Under the pieces are notes generated by a model that did no database searches, was not told the origin of the DNA, and saw nothing but the letters and a program-made list of their open reading frames with translations. 64,000 nt of DNA. Source: Paenibacillus urinalis. GTDB lineage: Bacteria > Bacillota > Bacilli > Paenibacillales > Paenibacillaceae. Made by a program: the position numbers and the translations under genes. Below, piece by piece: positions 1 through 8,994 of the stretch (the first letter of the stretch is position 1; each line of letters begins with the position of its first letter). The stretch spans positions 873,501-937,500 of the forward strand of contig NZ_CP118108.1 of NCBI RefSeq assembly GCF_028747985.1. Reading direction: 5' to 3'.

Positions 1-1
1 A

Positions 2-643
2 CCTATCATTCTAGCGATCATGATCTATGAACTAAGCGGGAGTCGATTCAAAAAATTTGTCCAGACCGTATCCTATCTCCCTCACTTTCTCTCCTGGATC
101 GTGCTGGGCGGTATGCTCATCACCTGGGTGTCGACGACAGGTCTGTTTAATCAGATTCTGCTATCTCTCGGTCTGATCTCACAGCCGCAGAATATCCTGC
201 TTGACCCAAGCAAGTACTGGTGGATCGCTGTTCTGTCTGACATCTGGAAGGAAGCGGGCTGGGGTACGATTCTGTATCTGGCGGTCATGTCCAAGATCGA
301 TCCTACCTATTACGAGGCTGCCAAGATCGACGGAGCCAACCGGCTTCGCCAAATATGGAACATTACGATTCCGAACATGAAGATGATCATCAGCTTGAAC
401 CTGATTCTAACCGTGAGCGGACTGCTCGGCTCGAACCTGGATCAGACACTCGTGCTCATGAACTCACAGAACCGGGAGAGTGCAGAGGTTATCAATTCCT
501 ATGTTTACCGGATGGGGATGACGCAGGGGGACTTCTCCTACGCGACAGCAGTGGGTCTTGGCGTATCGATCGTTTCGGTTATTTTGCTGCTGACGGCGAA
601 CAAGATCACGAGCAGGCTGAACGATAATCAATCCGTGCTTTAA
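2..643 (+). CDS. ABC sugar importer permease, LplB type (5' end outside window)
   Basis: Inner-membrane permease of a CUT1 carbohydrate ABC importer, one half of the translocation channel. The frame is open to the window edge: the residues before the first internal ATG at 20 read PIILAI, which matches the conserved PAPIILALxxNEL stretch of LplB proteins, so this is the C-terminal two thirds of a protein of about 320 residues. Visible features are the VSYLPHFLSW segment, several hydrophobic helices, and the ATPase-docking EAA loop (YYEAAKIDGANRLRQIW). It is close to the permease at 22408. The LplC-type partner follows after 26 bases, so they are one operon. The substrate cannot be told from the sequence; the linked GH30 enzyme suggests a plant-derived oligosaccharide. 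Confidence 0.93.
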   Translation, partial: PIILAIMIYELSGSRFKKFVQTVSYLPHFLSWIVLGGMLITWVSTTGLFNQILLSLGLISQPQNILLDPSKYWWIAVLSDIWKEAGWGTILYLAVMSKIDPTYYEAAKIDGANRLRQIWNITIPNMKMIISLNLILTVSGLLGSNLDQTLVLMNSQNRESAEVINSYVYRMGMTQGDFSYATAVGLGVSIVSVILLLTANKITSRLNDNQSVL

Positions 644-669
644 GGTTTTATATAAGGGGGGCAATACTT

Positions 670-1557
670 GTGAACTCAAAAGCAATTAAAGGAGACATCG
701 ACAGCCGGATCTTTAACGCGGTGAATACCACGCTGCTCGTCATTACGATGATAGTGATCATTGTTCCGCTCTGGAATGTCCTTGTTTCATCGTTTGCTTC
801 CAGTAGAGCGTTGGCAGAGGGTGGGTTCGTCTTCTGGCCGTCGGAGCTCTCACTGGAGAATTATCAGGCGGTGTTCCGGGATTCGTCGATTTGGCAGGCA
901 TTTTTCATATCGATCTCCAAGACCGTCATTGGGGTGGTCACTCATGTATTCTTCTGTGCGATGGTCGCTTATGGTCTTAGTAAAAAATATGTACGCGGCC
1001 GCAAGCTTTACGTCTCCATGGGCGTCATTACGATGTTCTTCTCCGGCGGCATGATCCCTACATACCTGCTCATTAAGGACCTCGGCCTGCTCGACAGCTT
1101 CTGGGTGTACATCATTCCGGCGCTGCTCAGCTATTATGATGTCGTCATTCTGATGAACTTCTTCCGGGGTGTGCCGGAAGCGCTGGAGGAATCGGCCAAG
1201 ATTGACGGAGCCGGTGACTGGAAGGTGTTTCTCAAAATCTTTATCCCGCTGTCCATGCCGGCCATGGCAACGATTGCGCTGTTTAACGGTGTCGGGCAGT
1301 GGAATGATTTTATGACAACCAAGCTGTATGTCACGAATGAAGCGCTGTATCCCTTACAGATGAAGCTGTATGAGATTATTGTGCAGTCGCAGACACAGTC
1401 CATGCAAAATATCGGGGGATCGGTGGTCATTGAGACGGCGACCAAAGGCGTTCAGCTGGCGACGATCGTTATCACCACGCTGCCGATTGTCATTATCTAT
1501 CCGCTCTTGCAGCGCTATTTTATCTCCGGCATGATGCTCGGAGCGGTCAAGGAATAA
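670..1557 (+). CDS. ABC sugar importer permease, LplC type
   Basis: Second permease subunit of the importer that begins before the window (295 residues). GTG start behind an AAGGGGGG ribosome site. The N-terminus has a membrane segment (TTLLVITMIVIIVPLW), more hydrophobic helices follow, and the EAA loop lies around residues 167-195 (ALEESAKIDGAGDWKVF). It ends with the usual hydrophobic-RYFISGMMLGAVKE tail of LplC/YtcP proteins. It follows the LplB-type subunit by 26 bases and precedes the binding protein gene by 208 bases. The family assignment is firm; the sugar is unknown. Confidence 0.94.
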   Translation: MNSKAIKGDIDSRIFNAVNTTLLVITMIVIIVPLWNVLVSSFASSRALAEGGFVFWPSELSLENYQAVFRDSSIWQAFFISISKTVIGVVTHVFFCAMVAYGLSKKYVRGRKLYVSMGVITMFFSGGMIPTYLLIKDLGLLDSFWVYIIPALLSYYDVVILMNFFRGVPEALEESAKIDGAGDWKVFLKIFIPLSMPAMATIALFNGVGQWNDFMTTKLYVTNEALYPLQMKLYEIIVQSQTQSMQNIGGSVVIETATKGVQLATIVITTLPIVIIYPLLQRYFISGMMLGAVKE

Positions 1558-1729
1558 GGAATAACCGCTCAGTTATAAGACATTTTCCAGCTAAGACATC
1601 TTGAAAAGCTTAAGGTATACGGCAGCGCAAGTCATCTGCCATCACTACAGCAACCTGGACCACAAAACAACGGCATCACAAGTAGCACAACATAGATCTG
1701 AATATTTTAGTGGGTTATGAAGTCATTTT

Positions 1730-1743
1730 AGTAAGCGCTTCAA
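1730..1743 (+). promoter_or_regulatory. cre-like CcpA operator
   Basis: AGTAAGCGCTTCAA matches the catabolite-responsive element TGTAAGCGCTTACA at 11 of 14 positions and lies 22 bases before the binding-protein start codon. If used, it would let CcpA repress the binding protein and GH30 genes when a preferred sugar is present. Match by eye only. Confidence 0.5.
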
Positions 1744-1765
1744 TATCAAGAGGAGGGTATGAAAT

Positions 1766-3406
1766 ATGTCAAAGAGAACGTTGGGTTATGGCAAAAAAGG
1801 TTTTACGCTGACAGCGCTGCTGCTGTCGGTCATGCTTCTGGTCAGTGCTCGCGGCGGGGGAGGCTCCGGCTCCAAGGAAGCCAACTGGATCTCCATCGAG
1901 GATCGTTACACACCGGATGCAGCTACGCCGGCCTGGCAGCTTGATACGAAGGAAGAGACTACAGAGCTGACTTGGTATGTAAATGCGGATTGGTGGAACA
2001 CCGATTACGGCAATGATGTCGTAACGAAGAAGATCAAGGAAGACTTGAACATTAACATCAAATTCATCACAGGAGATGATACGAAGCTGAATACATTCTT
2101 TGCGGGCGGCGATATGCCGGATCTCATTACGACCTTCGGCATCAATTCCCCCGTCGTGCAGAAGGCTTCGACTTGGGCGCTTCCGCTGAATGATCTGGCT
2201 GAGAAATACGATCCTTATTTCAACACCGTGGCGGCGCAGGATACATTGAACTGGTTCCAGCTCGCAGACGGCAAGACGTATGGCTACCCGAACTACTCCA
2301 ATACGCAGGAGGACTACGATCAAGGAACGATTCCGGCCAAGACCGCCTTCATTATCCGCAAGGATGTGTATGAAGCGATCGGCAGTCCGAGCATAGGCAC
2401 ACCAGAGGAATTCCAGGCTGTCATGAAGGACATTAAGGCACAGTTCCCTGAGCTTATTCCACTTGGTTTTAACTCGATTGGCGAAGGTACTGGATCTCTA
2501 GGCGACGTGCTGCAGGACTTCATCGGCGTACCGCTGGAGGGTGAGAACGGCGGCTTCTACAACCGTAATCTGGATGAGGATTATCTCACTTGGCTGAAGA
2601 CATTCAATCTGGTATATCGTGACGGCAACATTAGCGATGACAGCTTTGCCGATGATGGAACGGCATTTGAGGAAAAAGTAAAATCCGGCAAGTATGCAAC
2701 GATTATGCTGGATGGCACACCGCAGCAGGGAGGCAATCTCCAGATCTTCATGACGGCCAATCCGGGCAAGGAGTATATCGCCATTGACGGACCGCAGAGC
2801 ACCGTTGGCAACGCACCGAAGCTGAATCAATCCGGGATCTCCGGCTGGATGGTCAGCTTCATTACGAAGCAGAACGCCGATCCTGCCAAATCCATGCAGC
2901 TGTTCACCTATCTCCTCAGTGAGGAAGGGCAAATGCTGATGAACTATGGCATCGAAGGCGAGACATATGTGAAGAACGCTGACGGAACCGTACAGTTTAC
3001 ACCAGAGGTCAAAGAAATCCAGCAGAACAATGCAGATCAGTTCAAGAAGGAATACCGGATGGGTGAATTCATGTTCTTCGGACATGACAAGCACAAGACA
3101 CTGAGTGAGGATGCATTCCCTGAATCAATCAAGCAGATGCAGGCTTGGGGTGAAGGTAAGCTCGTGCCGCATTTTATCCTTGAAAATATCGACCCGGATC
3201 AAGGGACTCCCGAAGCCCGCGCTCTTACCGCAATTAATACGAAGTGGAACACTTCCATGGTCAGTATGATCCGGTCGAAGGACGATGCCCAATTTGAAGC
3301 GGTACTGAATGAATACAAGCAGTTCCTCGATGCGAACAGCTGGGAGAAGATCGTAGAAGTCCGCAGTGAGAAGATGAAGTCGAACAAAGAGAAGCTTGGA
3401 CTTTAA
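1766..3406 (+). CDS. Sugar-binding protein of ABC importer, lipobox Cys replaced by Arg
   Basis: Extracellular solute-binding protein of the LplA/LipO type (546 residues, normal length). AGGAGG lies nine bases before the ATG. Residues 1-28 form a signal peptide (KKGFTLTALLLSVMLLVSA), but the position that should be the lipid-carrying cysteine is Arg29 (VSA-R-GGGG, codon CGC at 1850-1852), one transition away from TGC. All four other importer binding proteins in the window keep the cysteine. As read, the protein could not be lipidated; VSA could serve as a signal peptidase I site, giving a secreted rather than anchored protein. The body is collinear with the protein at 24353 (both have LPLNxLAExYDPYF and RKDxYEAIGSP), so the two are paralogues. 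The GH30 gene follows. Confidence 0.92.
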   Translation: MSKRTLGYGKKGFTLTALLLSVMLLVSARGGGGSGSKEANWISIEDRYTPDAATPAWQLDTKEETTELTWYVNADWWNTDYGNDVVTKKIKEDLNINIKFITGDDTKLNTFFAGGDMPDLITTFGINSPVVQKASTWALPLNDLAEKYDPYFNTVAAQDTLNWFQLADGKTYGYPNYSNTQEDYDQGTIPAKTAFIIRKDVYEAIGSPSIGTPEEFQAVMKDIKAQFPELIPLGFNSIGEGTGSLGDVLQDFIGVPLEGENGGFYNRNLDEDYLTWLKTFNLVYRDGNISDDSFADDGTAFEEKVKSGKYATIMLDGTPQQGGNLQIFMTANPGKEYIAIDGPQSTVGNAPKLNQSGISGWMVSFITKQNADPAKSMQLFTYLLSEEGQMLMNYGIEGETYVKNADGTVQFTPEVKEIQQNNADQFKKEYRMGEFMFFGHDKHKTLSEDAFPESIKQMQAWGEGKLVPHFILENIDPDQGTPEARALTAINTKWNTSMVSMIRSKDDAQFEAVLNEYKQFLDANSWEKIVEVRSEKMKSNKEKLGL

Positions 3407-3473
3407 TTGAGTTTGAACTTAGAGCATACAGCGAAGAACGGAAATAAAGTACGGGGTCACGGAGGAGAACAGC

Positions 3474-4829
3474 ATGCAGAACTTGAAGGACCTGAACATC
3501 TACGAATCAAATGGAGAACAATCCTTGTTTGTGAACAAAACGAGAGCAGAGCTTGCACCGCCGGATACTCAGGCACAGACATATAACATCATCATCGATG
3601 ACAGTGAGCAGTATCAGGAGATGGATGGCTTCGGAGCATCGTTTACCGATTCGGCAGCCTATCTAATTCATCAGGTGCTCTCGCCTGAGCAGCGTGAGGA
3701 GCTGATGCGCCGGCTGTTTGACGCTGCAGAAGGGATCGGCCTGTCCGTTATACGGAATCCGATGGGAGCCTCGGATTATGCCCGGGACTTCTACAGCTAC
3801 AATGATCTGCCGGAGGGAGACACCGACCCTGAGCTGGTGAAATTCTCTATCGGGCATGATGAAGCAGACATTATTCCGCTCATGAAAGAAGCAGTGCGGC
3901 TGAATCCTCAGCTCAAGCTGATGGGCTCCCCCTGGAGCCCGCCGGGCTGGATGAAGACAAGCGGCTCCATGATCGGCGGCGAGCTGATTGAGGAGTACTA
4001 TCCGGTATATGCAGAATATTTTGTACGGTACATTAAGGCTTATGCAGAGCATGGCTCGTCAGTCTATGCGATCACGCCGCAGAATGAATCCTTGTATTCG
4101 CCAGGTCATTATCCAGGCATGATATTTCCGGCGGAGGATCAGGCACGGTTCATTAAGGAGCATCTGAAGCCAAGCTTCATCAGAAATGGAATAGATACCA
4201 AGATATTGTGCTACGATCACAACTGGGATAAGCCAGAGTACCCGCTGACCGTGCTTAACCAGGCGCTGGAAGCAGTGGACGGTGTTGCATGGCATTGGTA
4301 TGGGGGCCGCCCAACTGCACAGACCGATGTATTCCAGGCCTTCCCGGACAAAGAAGTTCATTTCACGGAAGGCTCCGGAGGAGAATGGATTCCGCCATTT
4401 GAGCAGGCCTTCTCCAATGTTATGCGTACAGGCATCGAAATTTTGCGCAATTACAGCAAATCGTTTGTGCTGTGGAATATGGCACTCGATGAGAACAATG
4501 GGCCGGCGGTGCCAGGCTTTGGCAAGAGTACCTGCCGCGGTATTGTGACCGTTCATCAAGAGACCCGGGACCTGACGTATACGCTTGATTATTATGCGCT
4601 TGCCCATTTCAGCAAGCATATTCGCCCGAAGGCAGTGCGCATCGGCTCCAGCAGTAATGAAACCGTTCGTTCCGTGGCGTTCAGGAATACGGACGGCTCC
4701 ATCGCCGTCGTACTCTTCAATGACAGTGAGGAAGCAAATAATGTACAGGTCCAGATGCCGGGTACAGAAGAAGCTCTAAGCTTCCGAATGGAAGCGAAAA
4801 GCGCGGTAACTCTCGCCTTCGGCGCTTAA
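3474..4829 (+). CDS. Glycoside hydrolase family 30 (glucosylceramidase/xylosidase-like)
   Basis: Retaining beta-glycosidase of 451 residues with a GH30 (beta/alpha)8 barrel and a short C-terminal beta domain. The acid/base is probably Glu205 in ITPQNES and the nucleophile Glu299 in VHFTEGSGG; EMDGFGASFTDSAA near residue 50 and SPWSPPGWMKTSG near 152 are typical of the family. There is no signal peptide, so it should act in the cytoplasm on oligosaccharides brought in by the preceding importer. Start: GGAGG seven to eight bases before the ATG. It lies 67 bases after the binding-protein gene and is followed by a terminator, so it is the last gene of the operon. GH30 members cleave beta-glucosides, beta-xylosides, beta-1,6-glucans or fucosides, and the sequence alone does not decide between these. 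Confidence 0.93.
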   Translation: MQNLKDLNIYESNGEQSLFVNKTRAELAPPDTQAQTYNIIIDDSEQYQEMDGFGASFTDSAAYLIHQVLSPEQREELMRRLFDAAEGIGLSVIRNPMGASDYARDFYSYNDLPEGDTDPELVKFSIGHDEADIIPLMKEAVRLNPQLKLMGSPWSPPGWMKTSGSMIGGELIEEYYPVYAEYFVRYIKAYAEHGSSVYAITPQNESLYSPGHYPGMIFPAEDQARFIKEHLKPSFIRNGIDTKILCYDHNWDKPEYPLTVLNQALEAVDGVAWHWYGGRPTAQTDVFQAFPDKEVHFTEGSGGEWIPPFEQAFSNVMRTGIEILRNYSKSFVLWNMALDENNGPAVPGFGKSTCRGIVTVHQETRDLTYTLDYYALAHFSKHIRPKAVRIGSSSNETVRSVAFRNTDGSIAVVLFNDSEEANNVQVQMPGTEEALSFRMEAKSAVTLAFGA

Positions 4830-4855
4830 CCATTTTTCAATTTCCTTCAATTCAT

Positions 4856-4906
4856 AAAGGCAGCAATAGTGGAGAATCATCTCACCTTTTGCTGCCTTTA
4901 TTTTTT
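4856..4906 (+). terminator. Rho-independent terminator after GH30 gene
   Basis: AAAGGCAGCAA pairs with TTGCTGCCTTT and a T-rich tract (ATTTTTT) follows on the plus strand. It closes the importer/GH30 operon and separates it from the convergent DUF1796 gene. Confidence 0.85.
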
Positions 4907-4932
4907 GGTAGTGAAGATTTGTCCCTCCATTT

Positions 4933-5586
4933 TTATGTCTGTAGACTAAACCCGTTCAACAAATCATCCCATGTTGCATCATCGCCGGCTCGGTTCGGAA
5001 TGCCTAGAGAGCAGATGCCTGGAAGTGCCCAACCGTTATCGACGACGGAAGTCAGTCCATCGATACCGTTCACGATCAGAATGTTATAGCTGCCGCCAGT
5101 AAGGGGGCGAAGTACCTTTTGCAGCTGAATCGCTTCCTCATATGTGCTGCCCCAGCGAATGAACAACACTCTTGTGCTCCTGCTTAATACTTCCAGAAGA
5201 CGCTGGCTGCGTATGTCGATTTTCTGCTTGAACTCGGGATAGACTGCTGTCCATGTCTGCCCCTCAACGACCGGGAAATCATGAACCGAAATGACATTAT
5301 AATAGTGGTCTTTCACAAAATAGGATTTGAGCGGTGTCACCTTCTCATTGTCCACAAAGGTGGCATATCCGTCGATCAGTCCCATGTTGGGGAGCTCCAT
5401 GTATCCCTGGAAACGATTCTGCAGCAGCCGATTTACATCAGTCAGTGATAAGGAGACAGACCAGTCGAGCGGGGCAGAGAAGGTGCGAAGCCCTTTCCGC
5501 CGCAAGTGGGCTGCCGGCTCGCATGAGCTTCCGAGGCTTACGTAGCAATCATAGGCACCTTGAATTTCTTGCAGAATCATGTCCAA
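4933..5586 (-). CDS. DUF1796 family protein, putative papain-like cysteine peptidase
   Basis: Protein of 217 residues that I recognise as DUF1796 by its N-terminal signature YVSLGSSCEPAAHLRR, followed by PLDWSVS, and by the later RVLFIRWGS segment. Members are listed as putative papain-like cysteine peptidases; Cys22 would be the nucleophile, but activity has not been seen in the sequence itself. No signal peptide or membrane segment, so cytoplasmic. TTG start at 5586 with AGGAAG eight bases upstream; an in-frame ATG lies two codons later. It is a single gene, convergent with the GH30 operon. Its role is unknown. Confidence 0.75.
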   Translation of the reverse strand: MDMILQEIQGAYDCYVSLGSSCEPAAHLRRKGLRTFSAPLDWSVSLSLTDVNRLLQNRFQGYMELPNMGLIDGYATFVDNEKVTPLKSYFVKDHYYNVISVHDFPVVEGQTWTAVYPEFKQKIDIRSQRLLEVLSRSTRVLFIRWGSTYEEAIQLQKVLRPLTGGSYNILIVNGIDGLTSVVDNGWALPGICSLGIPNRAGDDATWDDLLNGFSLQT

Positions 5587-5901
5587 TCACTTCTTCCTGA
5601 TCATTTATACATTCTATGTGCGATCCGGCAGGAAGGACTAGACCTTCGAGGAGATGAGCGGCAGCTTTTTTTGATATGTCACTGGAATTGGGCTGTGTTT
5701 CACCAAGGCGAAGGCTGACAGGAGCAGCCCTCTATTATAAACGAGAAAAAGGAAGCATCTCTGGCTGTTCATTAAACGACTCACAGTCCGGGTCATCGTT
5801 TAAAACGCAGGGAGGCTTCCTTTTATATGAGTGGTTCACTGAAATGGGTATGATTAGTCTGAAGAATCAATGATCTTGTATTGCTGCTGTTACCGTTAAC
5901 G
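5587..5901. other. Intergenic stretch
   Basis: It holds the promoter and leader of the minus-strand DUF1796 gene on its left side and the minus-strand terminator of the chemoreceptor on its right side. A 65-codon plus-strand open frame at 5676-5873 runs through the terminator hairpin, has no ribosome site and resembles nothing known to me, so I do not call it. Confidence 0.6.
5745..5824 (-). terminator. Long two-part terminator after chemoreceptor gene
   Basis: On the minus strand AAAAGGAAGC pairs with GCTTCCTTTTT, leaving a T-run, and an inner stem TTAAACGA/TCGTTTAA sits inside the same loop. It lies 77 bases after the stop of the chemoreceptor gene. Confidence 0.75.
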
Positions 5902-7344
5902 TTACTGCAAGGTCTTGTCGATAGCTTGAGCGATTTCATTGAGCTTCTGAATACTTGACACAATTTCGTTCACCCGATGCTGCTGCAGCTCGGCGCTTGC
6001 CAGCACTTCCTCGACGGAGGCAGCAGATTGTTCTGTGACCGAGGATACGGAGGCAATCTCATCGGTAATTTGAGTGGATGCAGACTGGAGCTGTATATTC
6101 AGATCGAGCAGATGATCTGCCTGATCCATAACCTCCTTCGTATTTGCATTGATTTCCTGAAATAATGCCGTGATGATATCCGCAGATTCCGCGCCAGAGC
6201 GAGACGCCGTCTGGCCTTCTGTAATGCGGACCGCGGCTGAGCTGATATTATTCTGAATCGAAGATAGAATACCTCCGATATCTGATGATGCACGGTGTGT
6301 CAGCTGAGCAAGCTGGCGGATCTCCTCGGCGACAACCGCGAAGCCTCTGCCGTGTTCTCCTGCGCGAGCCGCTTCAATCGAAGCGTTGAAGGACAGGAGA
6401 TTGGTCTGCTTGGCGATCTCCTCAATGGAAGACAGGATGCCGCCAATTTTAACATTTTCCGAATTGACCTTACCCATAATCACGGCTGTATTATCAACGA
6501 GCTCAGAGACTTGATGCATTTTGGCTGCAAGATCGGTAATTTGGTCTTGGCCTTCCTTCGTCAGCTCGGCAGCCATATTGGCCTTTTCACTTGTTGTCTC
6601 TGAGGCCGCAAATGTGCGCTGCACCGAATCATTCAGACTCTCCATCGCGGAGCTGATGTCCGAAACACTGCTTGCCTGGGATTCGATGCCTGCTGACATT
6701 TCGTGAAATGCAGCGAGGACCTCGCCGTTGATCTTTCCTGCCATGACGGCATTTTCATTCAGTTCTTCGCCTGAGGTATTCAGCGTTGTAGAAACCGTTC
6801 TTGCTTCATTAATGAGCACTTCGACTCGTTCTTTGGCTTCGTTCGCTTCCTTCATACTGACGTCCATATTTTTCAGTATTCGGGTACCGACCGTACTCTG
6901 GCCAATCAAGGTCAGGAGGACGACGATATAGAACGTGTTGAGGCTGATGACATCCACATTGATATAGGCGGTAGCGGCAAAATAATTCAACAGAGCCAGC
7001 CCGATGATTCCGTTGAATATCATAATAAATCGATCCATATAAAGGGAGCAGAAGGCCAGTCCCAGGTACAATACGAGAGAGTTGGTCACAGCCGAGCCCA
7101 TCGACATAATTGAGAAGCTAATAATGTTGATACCGATAACCATTAAGTATTTAATTTGCGGTATGAAGAGCTTTTTCCAATATAAGAAGGTGCTTAATAG
7201 ACAAACAGGAATGGCGGGATAGGCGATCGACAGCACCCCATCCAATGAATCCATTGTCGATACGATACCAAGGGTGGTACATATCCACAGCAGTAATACC
7301 AGCAGACCGTTTCTTTTGTGAAGTTCGAGTAAATCTTGCGTCAT
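5902..7344 (-). CDS. Methyl-accepting chemotaxis protein with multi-helix membrane domain
   Basis: Chemoreceptor of 480 residues. Residues 1-155 are hydrophobic and form about five or six membrane helices, with no large outer ligand domain and no clear HAMP. The rest is the cytoplasmic coiled coil, with the kinase-contacting hairpin tip at about residues 306-345 ([27 protein letters not shown]). It should control CheA from the membrane, probably sensing something in or near the bilayer or relaying energy state. No che genes are adjacent. Start: GGGGG seven bases before the ATG. Only the signalling tip is diagnostic; the stimulus is unknown. Confidence 0.9.
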   Translation of the reverse strand: MTQDLLELHKRNGLLVLLLWICTTLGIVSTMDSLDGVLSIAYPAIPVCLLSTFLYWKKLFIPQIKYLMVIGINIISFSIMSMGSAVTNSLVLYLGLAFCSLYMDRFIMIFNGIIGLALLNYFAATAYINVDVISLNTFYIVVLLTLIGQSTVGTRILKNMDVSMKEANEAKERVEVLINEARTVSTTLNTSGEELNENAVMAGKINGEVLAAFHEMSAGIESQASSVSDISSAMESLNDSVQRTFAASETTSEKANMAAELTKEGQDQITDLAAKMHQVSELVDNTAVIMGKVNSENVKIGGILSSIEEIAKQTNLLSFNASIEAARAGEHGRGFAVVAEEIRQLAQLTHRASSDIGGILSSIQNNISSAAVRITEGQTASRSGAESADIITALFQEINANTKEVMDQADHLLDLNIQLQSASTQITDEIASVSSVTEQSAASVEEVLASAELQQHRVNEIVSSIQKLNEIAQAIDKTLQ

Positions 7345-7592
7345 TCATGTTCCCCCTGTAATTGAAAAATAGAGTTAGATGTTTATCTTCTCACAAAAGA
7401 ATATTGCTCCAATAATGGCCTGGTATCTTATTAAAATGTTAAGATAAACATGATTGGTCCAAATCACATGCGTCGATTTACGTATTTATGAATTGGATTC
7501 AATATATAACTATATCGTCCAAAATAATTACATATCTTAGCGAATTTTTCATTTTGGTATAAATTACCTTGAGGCAGGAGGAAGAAGATTGA

Positions 7593-7751
7593 ATGAAGGC
7601 AATTATTAATATGATGTATTCGGTTCTGATCCTTATCTCCATCTTGGGCTTGCTCATCACCGATATGTCGTCAAGCAACGTCATGCTGTCCATCACAGCG
7701 ATCATAATCTGTGGATTAGGACTCTATCTGGTTAATCGGAAGAAGAAGTGA
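7593..7751 (+). CDS. Small membrane peptide, 52 residues
   Basis: Short open frame that starts MKAIINMMYSVLILIS and ends VNRKKK. It has AGGAGG nine bases before the ATG, two hydrophobic stretches that could each span the membrane, and a positively charged end. The good ribosome site, the membrane-like composition and the second small frame just behind it suggest a real gene. I do not recognise the family. Confidence 0.55.
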   Translation: MKAIINMMYSVLILISILGLLITDMSSSNVMLSITAIIICGLGLYLVNRKKK

Positions 7752-7789
7752 GTAATACAGGGGTTAATTCAATTCAGGAAGGAAGGGAT

Positions 7790-7927
7790 ATGTTGGACAT
7801 TCTTGGCATCGTCCTTGTTATTGTTATTATAGGTGTCACTCCTGCTATTTATCGGATACACAAACGTATTGCGAAATTGGAGGAACGGGTCAGACAACTT
7901 GAAGGAAGCTCCGAGGATGCCAGATAG
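7790..7927 (+). CDS. Small membrane peptide with coiled-coil tail, 45 residues
   Basis: Starts MLDILGIVLVIVIIG, one membrane segment of about 18 residues, followed by a charged helix (HKRIAKLEERVRQLEG) with heptad-like leucines that could form a coiled coil. AAGGAAGGG lies close before the ATG. It is 38 bases after the 52-residue peptide and ends just before a terminator, so the two are probably co-transcribed. The layout resembles small phage-shock-like or holin-like membrane peptides, but I cannot assign it. Confidence 0.55.
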   Translation: MLDILGIVLVIVIIGVTPAIYRIHKRIAKLEERVRQLEGSSEDAR

Positions 7928-7936
7928 TAAGCAGCT

Positions 7937-7975
7937 AAAAGAAGCCTGGATTTAACCGATCCAGGCTTCTTACTT
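7937..7975. terminator. Bidirectional terminator
   Basis: AAGAAGCCTGGAT pairs with ATCCAGGCTTCTT around a short loop. It is T-rich on both exits, so it can serve the small peptides on the plus strand and the convergent lipoprotein gene. Confidence 0.8.
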
Positions 7976-7994
7976 ACTAGCAATAGATTTCAGT

Positions 7995-8816
7995 TTACTC
8001 ATAGACCCTCACATTCCCTCTGCTTGTTACTAATTGAGCCTCATTAAAGCCGTTTCCCTTGGCGATCATTCGGCCATCATCCTCGTAAACTTCTCCTAGC
8101 AATTCGACCTTACCGCTCCCGGTCTGGGCCATGAATTGATAATGCTTCGGCTCGCTGATCTTGAAGAACACATCGCCGGCTCCGGTCTCACCCTCCAGCT
8201 CCTCGGCATTGACCTGCTTCATATCCAGATTTCCTGCGCCGGTCTTTGCCTGCAGGAATGCAGCATTCATTCGCTCCACCGTGATGTAGCCGCTCTTCGT
8301 TGTGAGTGACATTTCTTCATACAGCTTCTCAGGCACGATAATGGATAGTGTCGCGCTCTCTTGAGCTGCCGCATTGCCAATGGTGTGATTCACCTGCTCA
8401 CTCGCAGTTCCTTCCGGATATCGGATTCCTGCGGTCAAGGTCTGATCCACCGTGTTAACGAACAGCAGTGGCTGCTCCTCCTGTGACCAATGCTCAATGT
8501 TAAGTGTAGCGGTAATGCGATCTGCATTCGGTTCCATTTTGACGAAGATATTACCCTCAAAATCTTCTGCCATCCGTATAGAACGAATGTCTGTGGCATC
8601 CACTTCCTGCGTCTGTGTTACATGCTGCGGCTTAACTGCATGACCTGAACCCGTACGTTTCTCTTCACCGACTGATGATGCAGGGCTCTGACTGAGCGTG
8701 GCCTGCTGCTCTACCGTACTGCTGCTTCCGGTCTGGCGATATGACGGATCATTCCCGCATGAAGTTATTGCAAGGGCGGCCGTCACCAATATCATGACAT
8801 TTATCTGCTTCTTCAT
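7995..8816 (-). CDS. DUF4097-like beta-strand-rich lipoprotein
   Basis: Protein of 273 residues with a lipoprotein signal peptide (MKKQINVMILVTAALAITSC, lipid on Cys20), a Ser/Thr-rich linker to about residue 70, then a repetitive beta-strand body. Phrases such as TKSGYITVERMNA, AKTGAGNLDMKQVNAEELEGETGAGDVFF and AQTGSGKVELLG are typical of DUF4097 right-handed beta-helix proteins. It should sit on the outer face of the membrane. GAGGAAGG lies before the ATG. It is a single gene with no functional context; in related bacteria this domain occurs beside cell-envelope stress regulators, but none is seen here. Confidence 0.8.
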   Translation of the reverse strand: MKKQINVMILVTAALAITSCGNDPSYRQTGSSSTVEQQATLSQSPASSVGEEKRTGSGHAVKPQHVTQTQEVDATDIRSIRMAEDFEGNIFVKMEPNADRITATLNIEHWSQEEQPLLFVNTVDQTLTAGIRYPEGTASEQVNHTIGNAAAQESATLSIIVPEKLYEEMSLTTKSGYITVERMNAAFLQAKTGAGNLDMKQVNAEELEGETGAGDVFFKISEPKHYQFMAQTGSGKVELLGEVYEDDGRMIAKGNGFNEAQLVTSRGNVRVYE

Positions 8817-8924
8817 GCGCCTTCCTCCTTTTGTGTTAGAGTCGTTTACACTTTATTACCCTCTAACGGAAGGAGTAAAAGTAAGACGGCAAGCGAAAAA
8901 CAAGGCAAATGGTTGAATCATACG

Positions 8925-8956
8925 AAAAAACCGGACCGCTTCAGCAGCAGTACCGG
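8925..8956 (-). terminator. Possible terminator after PAS gene
   Basis: On the minus strand a GC-rich imperfect hairpin (CCGGTACTG...GCGGTCCGG) is followed by TTTTTT, 39 bases after the PAS gene stop. The stem is imperfect. Confidence 0.5.
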
Positions 8957-8994
8957 CAGGTAGATCTGACATATGATGTCGCTATTTCTATTGA

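Noticed and set aside
5676..5873. Plus-strand frame of 65 codons in an intergenic region
   Set aside because: Runs through a terminator hairpin, has no ribosome site and no similarity that I can see.
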